From assembly GCA_009929695.1 (NCBI GenBank), contig RZZW01000002.1, forward strand, positions 96,527 to 160,526: a stretch of 64,000 nucleotides of DNA. The letters run 5' to 3'. Made by a program: the position numbers and the translations under genes. The notes beneath the pieces are model-generated. The model searched no databases, was not told the DNA's origin, and saw only the letters and a program-made list of their open reading frames with translations. Source of the DNA: Clostridia bacterium. Its GTDB lineage: Bacteria > Bacillota > Clostridia > Oscillospirales > Ruminococcaceae. Shown in pieces: positions 1-10,410 of the stretch. The first letter of the stretch is position 1. Each line of letters starts with the position of its first letter.

Positions 1-125
1 AGCCTGCCGAAAGTGAGGTTGTCAAGTTCATCACTTGCCAGCTCAAGCCACTTGTTAGCGTTCTGCTCAGTCAGCACGTCACCGAAAAAAGAGCCGGTGT
101 AAAAGCTATAATCTGCGTATGCCAT
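1..125 (-). CDS. Phage head-tail connector-like protein (partial, runs off the left edge)
   Basis: Minus-strand ATG at 125: MAYADYSFYTGSFFGDVLTEQNANKWLELASDELDNLTFGRL... Confidence 0.6.
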   Translation of the reverse strand, partial: MAYADYSFYTGSFFGDVLTEQNANKWLELASDELDNLTFGR

Positions 126-137
126 AATGCCGCCTCC

Positions 138-281
138 TTATTTCGTTTTGCTGTTCTTCTTGCCCGTGTTTGCGGTTTCCTGAACACGGGTATAGCGTTC
201 AGACTTCTCCATAAGGGCAATAGTCTTTTCGTTTTTCACGGTAAGAATATTGCCGGTTTCAATGTTCTTGAATTTAGCCAT
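138..281 (-). CDS. Small phage protein (47 aa)
   Basis: MAKFKNIETGNILTVKNEKTIALMEKSERYTRVQETANTGKKNSKTK, SD upstream; below ORF-track length cutoff. Confidence 0.6.
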   Translation of the reverse strand: MAKFKNIETGNILTVKNEKTIALMEKSERYTRVQETANTGKKNSKTK

Positions 282-298
282 AACTTTTATCCTCCTGT

Positions 299-616
299 TT
301 ATTCTTCAAGGGTTACGCCCGTAAGCGAATAGGTGAGAGTTTCACTGTTTGCGCCCTTAGTTGCGACAACACGCACGGACTGCGTAGAAGTGTCAGCAAT
401 GAGCAGAACAATGATACCGTCCTCATCAAGCGTTACCGGGCCGCTTACGCCGCCTACCAGCTCAACGGTGATAGCGTCAGCACCCTCAGCGGTAGCATGA
501 AGGGCTAAGTAATGACCGCTTTGCTGTTCAACATTGCTACTGAATCCGGTGTAATCAGTTACATGGTGAAGAGTACCGGTGATTGCAGCGTTACCGACAC
601 TAACGCCTGTCTGCAA
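299..616 (-). CDS. Phage head-associated/decoration-like protein
   Basis: Position next to capsid gene; beta-rich composition. Confidence 0.5.
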   Translation of the reverse strand: MQTGVSVGNAAITGTLHHVTDYTGFSSNVEQQSGHYLALHATAEGADAITVELVGGVSGPVTLDEDGIIVLLIADTSTQSVRVVATKGANSETLTYSLTGVTLEE

Positions 617-678
617 ATCGGTTACGCTCTTACCAAGTAAATCTGTCCCTGCCGCTATGTCGGTGTCAACCGACAGGG

Positions 679-1548
679 TTACTGAGGGTTTCCCTCACCA
701 CCAGAAGTAGCGTCAACGCCGGTGAAAATAAGGTCAGGGGTAACGGCCACAGTGCCGAAGTGGTAGAACAGAGAAACGCCGTATGCTTCGGAAAGCTGGA
801 TTTTCTCAGCGGTGTACTGATTTGCCATAACGGGCTGTGCAACAGCACCGTCAACCATAAGCAGATAACGGCAGCCGGAAGGAAGGTGAGTGCTGGACTT
901 ACACTCTACGCCGTGCCAAGAGTAAAATTCCTCAGCGCCGGTATCAACGTTGGAGCGAGTCTGCTTGTCAAGGTTGTTACGGACCTTGCCGTAATAAGCG
1001 GTGTTGAGAACGAGGTGCATCATAGCACGGGGAACACCGTCAACGAAGTCATTTTCGGTGTTTTCGCACTCCTGAATGACCATTTCAAGCTCTTCCTCAA
1101 TGGGGGTGTTGTCAGGGATTTCAACCTCAACAGCGTTGCTGTATGCCACAGTGAAAAACGCTTTATCAAGGTTGGAAGCCATACGGACAATGTGATTTGC
1201 GGAACGTCTGTCAAGCAAACCGTCAACACCGTAAAGAAGGGTGTCTTTCTGTTCGATTTCCTCAACAATTTCCTTGTCGGTGTCGATAGCAACGGTGACG
1301 GGCTTAGCCTTAACCTTGTTGCCAGCACCAGCTTCACGGGCAGTGCCGTAGTCCTGTGCGGTAGCGTTTACGAAACGCTTTGCCTCAACCGAGCCGGAAG
1401 CCGGATCGCCGGAGAGGTCCATGTTTTTCATACCGGCAGAGGCAAGCGTTTTCATAACGCCTTCAATGACTTTGCCGTAGAGTTCAGCGAGGTATTCCTT
1501 ACCTTCGCCGTCCTGAGTAAGAATACTCAAAGATTCGATTCTTGCCAT
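679..1548 (-). CDS. Phage major capsid protein
   Basis: 289 aa, located between scaffold and connector genes; capsid-like composition. Confidence 0.75.
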   Translation of the reverse strand: MARIESLSILTQDGEGKEYLAELYGKVIEGVMKTLASAGMKNMDLSGDPASGSVEAKRFVNATAQDYGTAREAGAGNKVKAKPVTVAIDTDKEIVEEIEQKDTLLYGVDGLLDRRSANHIVRMASNLDKAFFTVAYSNAVEVEIPDNTPIEEELEMVIQECENTENDFVDGVPRAMMHLVLNTAYYGKVRNNLDKQTRSNVDTGAEEFYSWHGVECKSSTHLPSGCRYLLMVDGAVAQPVMANQYTAEKIQLSEAYGVSLFYHFGTVAVTPDLIFTGVDATSGGEGNPQ

Positions 1549-1577
1549 GTTAGTTCAATCCTTTCAAAATGTTTTTT

Positions 1578-2159
1578 TTAGAAAATTTTGGGAGGCGTAA
1601 ACTTCGGGGTAGCCGGGGCAGGATCGCCCGTAGAGCCTGTGAACGCCGGAGCTTTTGCCTTCTGTGCAGCGTCTTTTTCGGCGGCTGCTTTTTCCTCCGC
1701 TGTCTGATACAAACCGTTGTCCTTTTCCTTTGCGGCTTTCATAAAGTCATCAAAGCCAAAGAACGCCCCGTCTTTCCATGATAAGCCGCTATCCTCTGCC
1801 ATACAGTCAGAGGTAAGCTGCCTGCGCGCATAGGGCGAGGTTACGCCGTATTCGTCCAGCTTTTTACCGATCCAGTCCCTCTGATCGCGCTGAGTGAGTT
1901 CACGGGTGTATTTCTTTTCCGCTTCCTCAGCCTGCGTCTTATAGGTCTGAAGTTCAGTCTGAATCTGCTGAGGATCAATGCCCTCAAACTTTTTCAGGGT
2001 TGCATTAGCCGTTTCGAGCTGAGCCTTAGCAGCGTCACGTTCACCCTCAAGGGCTGTGATTTTGCTTTTGTGCTTCTCAATATCCTTGCCGTTCATTGCA
2101 AGGACCTGAGTAGCCTGCTCTTCCGTCAAGCCAATAGCAGTGAGTTCTTCTGTTTTCAT
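1578..2159 (-). CDS. Phage scaffolding protein (GP20/DUF4355-like)
   Basis: Central coiled coil (KHKSKITALEGERDAAKAQLETANATLKKFEG) upstream of capsid. Confidence 0.75.
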   Translation of the reverse strand: MKTEELTAIGLTEEQATQVLAMNGKDIEKHKSKITALEGERDAAKAQLETANATLKKFEGIDPQQIQTELQTYKTQAEEAEKKYTRELTQRDQRDWIGKKLDEYGVTSPYARRQLTSDCMAEDSGLSWKDGAFFGFDDFMKAAKEKDNGLYQTAEEKAAAEKDAAQKAKAPAFTGSTGDPAPATPKFTPPKIF

Positions 2160-2343
2160 AGAGTTACCTCCTTTTAACGGATAGGCTTTTTAGGACGTAG
2201 CCGTGTCCCTCCGTTCCGGCTTTGTTAAGACCGCCGATAGTCTGATATGTTGTACCCCTGCCGGACTTGCACCGGCTAAGTCTAAAAGGGGCATAAAATA
2301 GCAGAGCCACCGAAAACACCGTTTTCAGTAGCTCTGCAATGAT

Positions 2344-3552
2344 TTAATTGTTTGCTTTTCGGGCTGCCGCCGTAGCTCTTGCCGCCTCTGAGCGCGTCCA
2401 CTTAGCCACGCTTATTCTGTCAGACAGCTTTTTCAGCCCGTTATCCTCACAGAATTTATTATAAGCGGCATTGTACCCTTGCAGCTTTGCGGCGGCTTTT
2501 GCGTATTCGTCCTGAAGTGTAGCTTTTGCCTCTGCGTCCTCAGCACCGTCAACCGCCTCACGAAGTCCGAGTACCTTTAATTTTGCGTTCCTGATACGGG
2601 CTTCCGCTTGACGCTGTTTCTGTGAGAGGTCATAAGCCTTTTTGTTTTCCTCAGCGTCAAAGTTTTCATAAGGGTTGTGTTCAGGATCGCCGGGGCCGAA
2701 AGAGTGACGGCAGTTCCAGCCGCACAGCCCTGCACCCGTTCCGTAGCCGGTACACTCTTCAAAGTCCGGGTATTCCGTACTTTTACCCGTCCGGCTGTAT
2801 AGTTTACCCTGCCACCAAAAGTGATTTGAGGGGTTTTCGCCACCGTCACCGTATCGAGCGCCTATGTGTGCAGACACCCGTATAAGGTCCCAGTCACGCT
2901 CTATCATACCCTGTATTGCCATATTGCCGCTTGCCTGTGCAACGCCTGTACGGACGGCACGAAGCACCGCCGTTTCAATGGTGTCAACATGACCTGTGGG
3001 GTAATGCACCTTAGCTTGTTCGGTGACAATATCGTTTACAGCCTCTTTGACAGCCTGTGTATATGACTGAGCGCCCGTCATAACCTTAAAATGGGCGTTG
3101 TCAAGGACTGTCATAAGTTTTTGCTGACTTGCCTTAGCTGTGGTGCGTGTAAAGTTCCTTATCTCTCCGTTTGTCCTCTGGTATGTATCGGTAAGTAGCC
3201 GCACCATACTTTCAGACTGTAAGAGGGGGACAGATTCAAAACCGTGTGCAACATAGAAAACATCATCAGCCGCCCACGCTCTGATACCTGCGTCCTCAAA
3301 TATAGCTTTTACCTCTGCCTCTGTTTTCTTAGTAAAACGCTGTATTTCCTGTTGCAGAGCCTCCATGTGACCGCCTGCGGACTTATACACCTCAAGCTGC
3401 CACTGATCCGTACCTGTCAATAAAAAATCCTCACCCCGTCCAAGCCGAGCCATAAGACGGGAAATGAGGTCTTTTGTTATCCACGCATTGAGAGTATCAA
3501 GCTGAGGGTGTAAGGTGTCAACGATTTCTAAGAGTTCCTGAGGTGTCAACAT
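2344..3552 (-). CDS. Phage minor capsid / head morphogenesis protein
   Basis: Phage minor capsid protein 2-like; GYGTGAGLCGWNCRHSFGPGDPE motif; follows portal. Confidence 0.8.
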   Translation of the reverse strand: MLTPQELLEIVDTLHPQLDTLNAWITKDLISRLMARLGRGEDFLLTGTDQWQLEVYKSAGGHMEALQQEIQRFTKKTEAEVKAIFEDAGIRAWAADDVFYVAHGFESVPLLQSESMVRLLTDTYQRTNGEIRNFTRTTAKASQQKLMTVLDNAHFKVMTGAQSYTQAVKEAVNDIVTEQAKVHYPTGHVDTIETAVLRAVRTGVAQASGNMAIQGMIERDWDLIRVSAHIGARYGDGGENPSNHFWWQGKLYSRTGKSTEYPDFEECTGYGTGAGLCGWNCRHSFGPGDPEHNPYENFDAEENKKAYDLSQKQRQAEARIRNAKLKVLGLREAVDGAEDAEAKATLQDEYAKAAAKLQGYNAAYNKFCEDNGLKKLSDRISVAKWTRSEAARATAAARKANN

Positions 3553-3563
3553 ATAGCCTCACC

Positions 3564-5066
3564 TCACTCTTTTTTATCGTCCTTTTTCTTATCGTCCTTT
3601 TTATCCTCTTGCTTTTCGGACTTTTTAGGGGGCGTGTTTCCACCGCCGCCAGAGCCACCGAAAAGCCCGGCCTCCATACCTGCCGCCTCTGCCTCTGAGG
3701 TAAGCGCCTTTGCTTCTTCCTCACTCATGCCCTCAAACTTTACTAAGTAATACCACTTAGGAATCCAGCCCTGCATAGCGTAAGCTCTCCACGCCGCCTT
3801 ATCTTCCTCATAGCTGTATGTAATATCACCAAAATTAAAGTTGATTTCATACTCACCGAGAGGGGCAAGGCCGTAAAGCGTAACAAGAGCGTCAGCACCA
3901 TAAAAAGCCTGTTCAAGTGCGTCCTTCAGAGCGTCACGGTCTGTTTTAATCGTCTGAATGGTGTCACGGTCATCAGATTCAACCTGCGTTGCGGTAATCA
4001 TACCCGTTTGACCGTCCATAACGAAAACGCCTTCAGAAAATCCGCATTTCACGCCAGCCATAGAGAGGTTAAAGTTAATTTCTTTGATACGGGCTTCCGT
4101 CTGAATTGTCGGTACGTGTTCATGTACGGCGGTTGTATCGCCGTCATTGATACCCATACCCAAGCCTTTAACAAACCGGGGAAGCGTAATACCTTTGTTG
4201 TTAGCGTTCTGAATAGCCTGCTGACCTACAAAGGTAATGTGCTTGCTGTCCTCAATTTCGGTATTCATACGGCTTATGCCGGTATCAATAGCCTTTAACT
4301 CAGTAATAGCGTTTGCAAAAACGGATAAACCGAGGGGCGAAGTGGGATCAACAGTATTTGCACCGGGTACACGATAATAAGCGAAAAGAGGCTTTTCAAG
4401 ATTTGCTATGCTTACCTCAGGCTGCATATTCGCCCATACCTCAACACTGTTAAGGGCTACGGGCGTACCGAGCATAAACTTATTATCACCGTTGATTTGA
4501 TTCTTAAAGGCTTTATTTGTGACCTTGTAAATGCGGCCCCCGTTTGCGTCAGCACCCTCAAAGCGGTGGTATTCAAGACGGGTGTAATGTGCTTTGCCCT
4601 GTGTGGTGTGGGTTGCAAAGATAGCACCGACAATTTCGCCGTTATCGTCCTTTGCAGTGATACCAAAACCGCCCGGAAGCACAAAGTCCCATGTTTCACC
4701 GTTCCACTTAATCATAATACCGCCGAGCCTGTCAGCTTCGGTGATTTTATCGGGGAGGCGTTTTAACAGGTCATCTGCAAGCCCCTGTAAATAGTCAGCT
4801 CTGGGAGAGCCTGAAACGGCAATACCAATATCAAGCGTTGTGAGCTTTGCACGGGTATCTGATATGTGCTTAGCCATATTGACCGTTTCTATATCGTCCT
4901 CCGTATTCCTCCACGGAGGTCTGCCGGTGGAAATATTATCCCACCTCTGAAGGGCGTTGCTCATTTCATCAGAGGTAATGAGATCAACGCCAAATTCCTT
5001 ACCTATATCGGAGCTTATTAAAAACATATTTCTTATCCTCCTTAGTAGGCGAGTAAAAAAGTTCAT
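3564..5066 (-). CDS. Phage portal protein
   Basis: 500 aa SPP1 gp6-like organisation, acidic/lysine tail, between terminase and minor head gene. Confidence 0.85.
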   Translation of the reverse strand: MNFFTRLLRRIRNMFLISSDIGKEFGVDLITSDEMSNALQRWDNISTGRPPWRNTEDDIETVNMAKHISDTRAKLTTLDIGIAVSGSPRADYLQGLADDLLKRLPDKITEADRLGGIMIKWNGETWDFVLPGGFGITAKDDNGEIVGAIFATHTTQGKAHYTRLEYHRFEGADANGGRIYKVTNKAFKNQINGDNKFMLGTPVALNSVEVWANMQPEVSIANLEKPLFAYYRVPGANTVDPTSPLGLSVFANAITELKAIDTGISRMNTEIEDSKHITFVGQQAIQNANNKGITLPRFVKGLGMGINDGDTTAVHEHVPTIQTEARIKEINFNLSMAGVKCGFSEGVFVMDGQTGMITATQVESDDRDTIQTIKTDRDALKDALEQAFYGADALVTLYGLAPLGEYEINFNFGDITYSYEEDKAAWRAYAMQGWIPKWYYLVKFEGMSEEEAKALTSEAEAAGMEAGLFGGSGGGGNTPPKKSEKQEDKKDDKKKDDKKE

Positions 5067-5081
5067 ATCTCATCACCGCCT

Positions 5082-6326
5082 TTATACTATCCACTTTAAC
5101 TCATTCCGTAGGGCTGTGCGGCAGAAATACCGTAGCTGGTCCATGCTGTGATCGTTCTCTTTGATAACAGCGTCCTCAGCCTTTTCTTCGTCCCATGAAT
5201 AAGTTTCAAATTCATCAAAGGTGCTTTTGCACCCCTTATGAAAATACAAAACACCGGCATTGAGGAATTTTGTAACGTCCTGTATGCCGTTGATAACATC
5301 ATTGTCGGCTTTCATTACGATCCACTGACCGTATTTCTGTATTGTTTCAATCATTGACGAAGCCGAGGGATCAATGATTATATACTCAATAGGATAATCG
5401 CCTATCAAGTCCGAAAGCATTTTATAATACTCTTCGTTGTCAACACGGTTGTTGCTACCGCCCTTGTAGTAAAGCTCTTTTATCATTACCGCCTTTTGTT
5501 CGGCAGGGCTGTAATCATATAAGCCTGCTGCAAACGGGTTTACCGTACCATAGTCTATTGACACATAATAGCGGTGTCGGGGACTACGGGCAGGAATGTT
5601 ACTTACAATATGAGCCGCCCGGTTGAACATAGGGTAAACAAGCCCTTCAGCCTTAACCCACAAACCGAGAATATAACGGCGGTAAAACACGCCGGAATAC
5701 ATACCCTCATAACGCTGTCTGATTTTATCCGAAAGACTTAAATTGTCATTCATAGTGAAATGCAAATAGAGTATGTTTCTCTCTTTTGCCTTTTTTATCC
5801 ACTCAACATAAAACCAGTGTCCGGGGTTTTCGGGGTTGCAGTTAAACCAAAACTTAGAGCCGTCCACACTGCAACGGGCCATAGCCTGCTCAACAAAGGA
5901 ACGGGGCATAAGTGCCACTTCATCAAAGAGAACACCGGCAAGCGTGATACCCTGCACCAGTGTGTAGCTTGATTCGTCCTTGCCGCCGAAAAGATAATAG
6001 TAGTTTACAGTATTGCCGGATTGAATAATCAGCTTGTTTTCGCTTCGGCGTTCCGTAATAGTAAAAATACCCTCTAACCACTGAGGCATAAGGGTAATTA
6101 CATTTCGGCGTAGTGATTCTATTGTCTTGCCGCAAATGGCGAAGTTCTGACCGTTAAAATTGCTCATGCTCCATAGTACAAAGCCGTCTGTCATTGATAC
6201 CGTCTTACCAGAACGGATAGAGCCGTCACAGATTATACCGTCATAATCTTTGAGCTTCGGTCTATTCCACCACGTCAGCGTCAAGTTCTGCCTCTTGCTG
6301 AAGCTCTGGTAGATCATCTGTATCAA
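5082..6326 (-). CDS. Terminase large subunit (PBSX-type)
   Basis: GSIRSGKTVSMTDGF Walker A; GVLFDEVALMPRSFVEQ Walker B; DPSASS nuclease region. Confidence 0.92.
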   Translation of the reverse strand: MIQMIYQSFSKRQNLTLTWWNRPKLKDYDGIICDGSIRSGKTVSMTDGFVLWSMSNFNGQNFAICGKTIESLRRNVITLMPQWLEGIFTITERRSENKLIIQSGNTVNYYYLFGGKDESSYTLVQGITLAGVLFDEVALMPRSFVEQAMARCSVDGSKFWFNCNPENPGHWFYVEWIKKAKERNILYLHFTMNDNLSLSDKIRQRYEGMYSGVFYRRYILGLWVKAEGLVYPMFNRAAHIVSNIPARSPRHRYYVSIDYGTVNPFAAGLYDYSPAEQKAVMIKELYYKGGSNNRVDNEEYYKMLSDLIGDYPIEYIIIDPSASSMIETIQKYGQWIVMKADNDVINGIQDVTKFLNAGVLYFHKGCKSTFDEFETYSWDEEKAEDAVIKENDHSMDQLRYFCRTALRNELKWIV

Positions 6327-6705
6327 TATCCTCCTTTGTACTATCTCTTATAGCGTCAAGCAGGTTGTTTTCCTTAGCAGGTCCACTCATACCAGATTCA
6401 CCGACAATATCAAGGTACATTTGAATAAGATAGGAATTGCCGTTTTGAGCGCCCTTCATAATAGCGTCAGCTATAAGGGCTTTTTGCGATAAGTCCGCTT
6501 CCTCAATGCCTAACTTCTTCAATCTGTTTGCTTTGCGTTTATCGGTAATAGGTAGATCGGAATAAATTGAAAGCAGTTCAGACATAAGCCGCTGCTGTTT
6601 CTTTTTCTCCTGTACAGCTTTACCACCAGCGGAACGGATAGCGTGAGCTTCCTCTTCGCTGCGCTCAGTAAGAGGTATTAAATGCTTATCCTGTGGTCTG
6701 CTCAC
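6262..6705 (-). CDS. Terminase small subunit-like protein
   Basis: Overlaps start of TerL; helical N-terminus, acidic tail. Confidence 0.65.
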   Translation of the reverse strand: MSRPQDKHLIPLTERSEEEAHAIRSAGGKAVQEKKKQQRLMSELLSIYSDLPITDKRKANRLKKLGIEEADLSQKALIADAIMKGAQNGNSYLIQMYLDIVGESGMSGPAKENNLLDAIRDSTKEDIDTDDLPELQQEAELDADVVE

Positions 6706-6746
6706 GTGTTCGCACCTCCTTATGTGGATATATTAGCCGTACCTCC

Positions 6747-7556
6747 TTACGCCTTTTTATAGCTGTATGTATAACCGTACTTTTTCTGATTTGCTTTTAA
6801 CCACTTGTTTACTGCGTCATTGTAGTCCTTGCCGCTGAGCTTTGCACTGTTTACGCCCTTGACGAAAGCGGAGGCGTTAAAGTGCGTACCCTTTACAAAG
6901 GAATATGTACCTGCGTAATGGGCGCTATCTTCGCCTCTGCCCTTAGTAGAGCTTACCGCAACAATGCCCCGGCGTGTACCCATTGCCGTGTTGACTACAT
7001 CTTCCTTTGAGAACGTAGGCCATCCACCGGCAGGGTGATTGTGGATTGCAATTTCAGTACCGTTACCCGTCAAGCCGGAAATAGAGCCAGCGTTACCGTG
7101 TCGGTACTTCGTAGCAAAACCGTACTGATCGACAACAACGCCGTGTTCCTCTGCGGCTGAGGCGTGAGTATCGGCAAAGGCTTTCAGCATATCCTCATAG
7201 GTACGATTCACACCAACTTTGACGTTCATTCGTGCCGGGTGATCGTAGGTAGTTTCATCTTTTCCGCTTCCACCACCTGAGGACGGCCAACCGCCACTGA
7301 AGCCCATACCTGAGCCGCTACCTCTGCCGCCAAATTCTACCGGGAAAACAATAGCCTCCCATGAGCTGATATGTTTTTCAAGTGTCTTGCCGTTCAACTC
7401 ATAGTTAAGGGCTTCGTCCAGACTGCCAAAAGAGGCAATAACGGTATTTGTGGTGAGGTTGTAAAGCTCAAGAGGGTTTCTAAACAGGGCGATTTTCTCA
7501 GTGATATAAACACCGCCGAGCTGCTTAAAATCCCGTTTGAAATTATTGATTTCCAT
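6747..7556 (-). CDS. JAB/JAMM-like metallopeptidase domain phage protein
   Basis: HNHPAGGWPTFSKED fits H-x-H-P-x7-S-x2-D. Confidence 0.6.
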   Translation of the reverse strand: MEINNFKRDFKQLGGVYITEKIALFRNPLELYNLTTNTVIASFGSLDEALNYELNGKTLEKHISSWEAIVFPVEFGGRGSGSGMGFSGGWPSSGGGSGKDETTYDHPARMNVKVGVNRTYEDMLKAFADTHASAAEEHGVVVDQYGFATKYRHGNAGSISGLTGNGTEIAIHNHPAGGWPTFSKEDVVNTAMGTRRGIVAVSSTKGRGEDSAHYAGTYSFVKGTHFNASAFVKGVNSAKLSGKDYNDAVNKWLKANQKKYGYTYSYKKA

Positions 7557-7700
7557 TCAGTTCACCTCTTTTCAAAGCATAAAAATACCGCTGACTGTAA
7601 ACAACCAACGGTTATAAAACATATAAAATGAGAACAGGGCGCATTTCTGCACCCTGTAACAAGTACCCGGATTTGCACACGGGGTTTCTGCCGCCCACAG

Positions 7701-8331
7701 TCAAAGCACCTCCGCTTTATCACGGAATTTCTCTTGATATGCGGCAAGGCGTACAATGTTACCGTTACAGCCGTCCGGGACATTTCCGTAAAAGTAGATT
7801 ATAGACGGCTGAAGCCTTGCAAGCATTTCATTATAGCCGTCCATAAATAACAGGCGGCTTTCCTTGTTTAGCTGAGTACCAACAGAGGACACAGCCACAG
7901 CACCGCCCACAGGCTCACCGTCAAAGCACCATTCAAAACTTGCTTTATCGCTCCATGAAATAGTAGGTATTACGGTGATACCGTTATTCTGCCAATAAGC
8001 ACCGAGCCAGTGCTTACGGTAGTGATTATATATCTGCACCGCCTTAGGAAAATCCGTATAGGTTGAAAAGTCAGGTGTGCAAACACACTTGAATTTCTGC
8101 AACAGTTCAAGGTATGTATCAGGGTTGCTCCATAAACGGGTAAATTGATAATCGTCTATGAAAAAGTGAAGCCCTTTGTCATACGGTTGTTTGCAGGTCT
8201 TAGCAAAGTTAAACCCTATAAAGTTTTTGATATTGCAGTGTTCAGGAAAGAGGCGCGGTATATCATAAGTACCCGTACCGTCAAATATGCCTTTATTCAA
8301 ATTTTCATAATTGCGTCCCTGCCGGTACACG
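7701..8331 (-). CDS. DUF4417 phage protein
   Basis: Probable GTG start after GAAAGGAGG; IPRLFPEHC...FFIDDYQFTRLW...AYWQNNGITVIPTISWSD. Confidence 0.7.
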
Positions 8332-8584
8332 ATATACGCGCCTCCTTTCGCACGTAGTAAAGCGTTCAGAGCTTGCACCCTGAACGCTATGGATCAAGCC
8401 CGTAAAACGGCAAAGGCCGGAGGCACACCGAAGCCGCTTCCGAGCCTTAAAATCCATGATACTATTATATCACACCTATTCGGGACATACGGGACAACAT
8501 TACTTTTTCTTAAAAATCCCCTTTAATTTTCGCCTGATACAAAACTTGATAATGTACCAGCACTGTTCAAAGTAGCCTACTTTT

Positions 8585-9016
8585 CTATACCCCATTTTTG
8601 CCGTCCTCCGCATTGATTTTATCCAGATACCTATAACACGCCTTTTTTACGCTGTCCTCAGTGTTGCCGCCGCCGATATGTAACGCAACCTGAAGCCAAG
8701 TCAAGCCGTTTATAAAACGCAAGGTAAATATCATACGTAAAAGGCTGTCAGGAACATCACATATCCAGCGTTCAAGCCTGTTGCGTTCGTGAATACACTG
8801 CTGTTGCTTTGCGGCAATGATAGCTTTCAGGTCAAGTATTTCAGCAACATAGCGTTCTATTTTGCTGTTTCCGTAGCCGCCTTTTGCTGAGGGCATACCC
8901 GTTAAGTTCGGGGAGGAAGGGCTTGACGCTTTGTGTTCAAGCTCTGCCAGCCTCTCTTGATCCTGTTCAATTTCTCTGTTCAGCCAGTAGAGCTGTGATA
9001 ATTCTTTTACGGTCAT
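8585..9016 (-). CDS. Phage late-gene transcription regulator (DUF1492/RinA-like)
   Basis: C-terminal sigma-70 region 4-like HTH: LRMIFTLRFINGLTWLQVALHIG. Confidence 0.65.
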   Translation of the reverse strand: MTVKELSQLYWLNREIEQDQERLAELEHKASSPSSPNLTGMPSAKGGYGNSKIERYVAEILDLKAIIAAKQQQCIHERNRLERWICDVPDSLLRMIFTLRFINGLTWLQVALHIGGGNTEDSVKKACYRYLDKINAEDGKNGV

Positions 9017-10410
9017 GCTACCGCCTCCTTTACTTTTGCAATTCTGACTTTCAGGGCTTCAAGTAAACAGTCCTGCACGTCAGCCTTGCCGTTGAGCGAT
9101 TCTATAACATCTTCATCAGTGCCGCCCTGCACAATGAGATTATGGATAATAACCGGGAACGGCTGCCCCTGTCTGTGTAAACGCTTGTTTGTCTGCTGGT
9201 ACAGCTCCAAACTATCAGTAAGCCCAAACCATATAACATGGTGGCCACCCTCCTGTAAGTTCAAGCCATAACCACAGGAAGCAGGCTGCACTAACAGTAA
9301 ATCAATCTGTCCGGCGTTCCATGCGTCCTCTTGTTCTTTTCCCTCATACACGCAAACGGTCTGCTGTGTAGCTTTCAACGCCTCAAGCAGTCGGTCTTTA
9401 TCGTGTTTGAAATTATAACAGATAATAGCGTGTTGCCCGTTGAGCTGTTCCACCGTTTCAAGCAAAGCCTCAATCTTACAGTCATGTATCGGAATAACGT
9501 TTTTATCTTCGTCATATACTGCACCGTTACAGAGCTGTAAGAGCTTACCACGGAGAACACCGGCACTGCCTGCGGTTATCATTGTATCGTCAACAGGTAA
9601 CAGGGTATCACGCTCCAAGCGGTCATACGCCTGCTGTGCGGCTGTATCAAGCTTTACGGGAATATCATTATAAACGAGTTCCGGCAGCTCTAAATAGTCC
9701 TCTGCTTTCATGCTGATACAAATATCACCGATCAGCTTATAAATCTGTTCGTCTGCGCCGTCCTGCGGTGCATAGGAAAATATTGTAGTGCGGTTTCTCT
9801 TATCGGGAACAAAGAACGCTTCTCTGTATGCGGTAATGGTACGCCCTAACCGCTTTCCGCTGTCAAGTAAGTACACCTGCGCCCACAGGTCCATAAGTCC
9901 CCGTGAAGTGGGTGTGCCGGTCAGCTCTACAATACGGTTGATCTTTGACCGTACAGACTTCAAAGCCTTAAAGCGTTTTGCCTGATGATTTTTGAAGCTA
10001 CTGCTTTCGTCAATGACTACCATATCAAACGGCCAAGCGTTACGGTAATAGTCCACCAACCACATAACATTTTCACGGTTAATCATGTAAATATCAGCCG
10101 GGGTATTGAGTGCCTGACGGCGTTTTTCAGCCGAGCCGAGGACAAAGGAAAAGCGGAGGCAGTTCAGCTCACTCCACTTTGCCGCCTCTTTGCTCCATGT
10201 GGATTCTGCTACCTTCTTTGGTGCGATTACAAGCACCTTAGAAATACGCCAATATTCGTATTTCAGTTTCTTAATTGCCGTGAGGGTTATTGCTGTTTTA
10301 CCAAGTCCCATATCCAGAAACAACCCTATTGCAGAATCGTTGATTATTCTGTCAATGCAATATTGTTGATAGTTATGAGGTACAAAGTTTTTCAAGCTCA
10401 ATTTCCGCAA
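9013..10410 (-). CDS. SNF2-family DEAD/DEAH helicase
   Basis: LFLDMGLGKTAITL, VIDESSSFK, Q-RLHRQGQ motif VI. Confidence 0.93.
   Translation of the reverse strand: MRKLSLKNFVPHNYQQYCIDRIINDSAIGLFLDMGLGKTAITLTAIKKLKYEYWRISKVLVIAPKKVAESTWSKEAAKWSELNCLRFSFVLGSAEKRRQALNTPADIYMINRENVMWLVDYYRNAWPFDMVVIDESSSFKNHQAKRFKALKSVRSKINRIVELTGTPTSRGLMDLWAQVYLLDSGKRLGRTITAYREAFFVPDKRNRTTIFSYAPQDGADEQIYKLIGDICISMKAEDYLELPELVYNDIPVKLDTAAQQAYDRLERDTLLPVDDTMITAGSAGVLRGKLLQLCNGAVYDEDKNVIPIHDCKIEALLETVEQLNGQHAIICYNFKHDKDRLLEALKATQQTVCVYEGKEQEDAWNAGQIDLLLVQPASCGYGLNLQEGGHHVIWFGLTDSLELYQQTNKRLHRQGQPFPVIIHNLIVQGGTDEDVIESLNGKADVQDCLLEALKVRIAKVKEAVA

Noticed and set aside
760-1581. 273-aa plus-strand ORF antisense to the capsid gene
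   Set aside because: Shadow ORF of the minus-strand capsid frame; no SD or domain signature.
2200-2290. Possible phage tRNA (5-bp stem with 7-nt loop next to acceptor-like pairing)
   Set aside because: No TTCRANY T-loop, no convincing anticodon arm, acceptor pairing imperfect; kept only as a recurrent hairpin.
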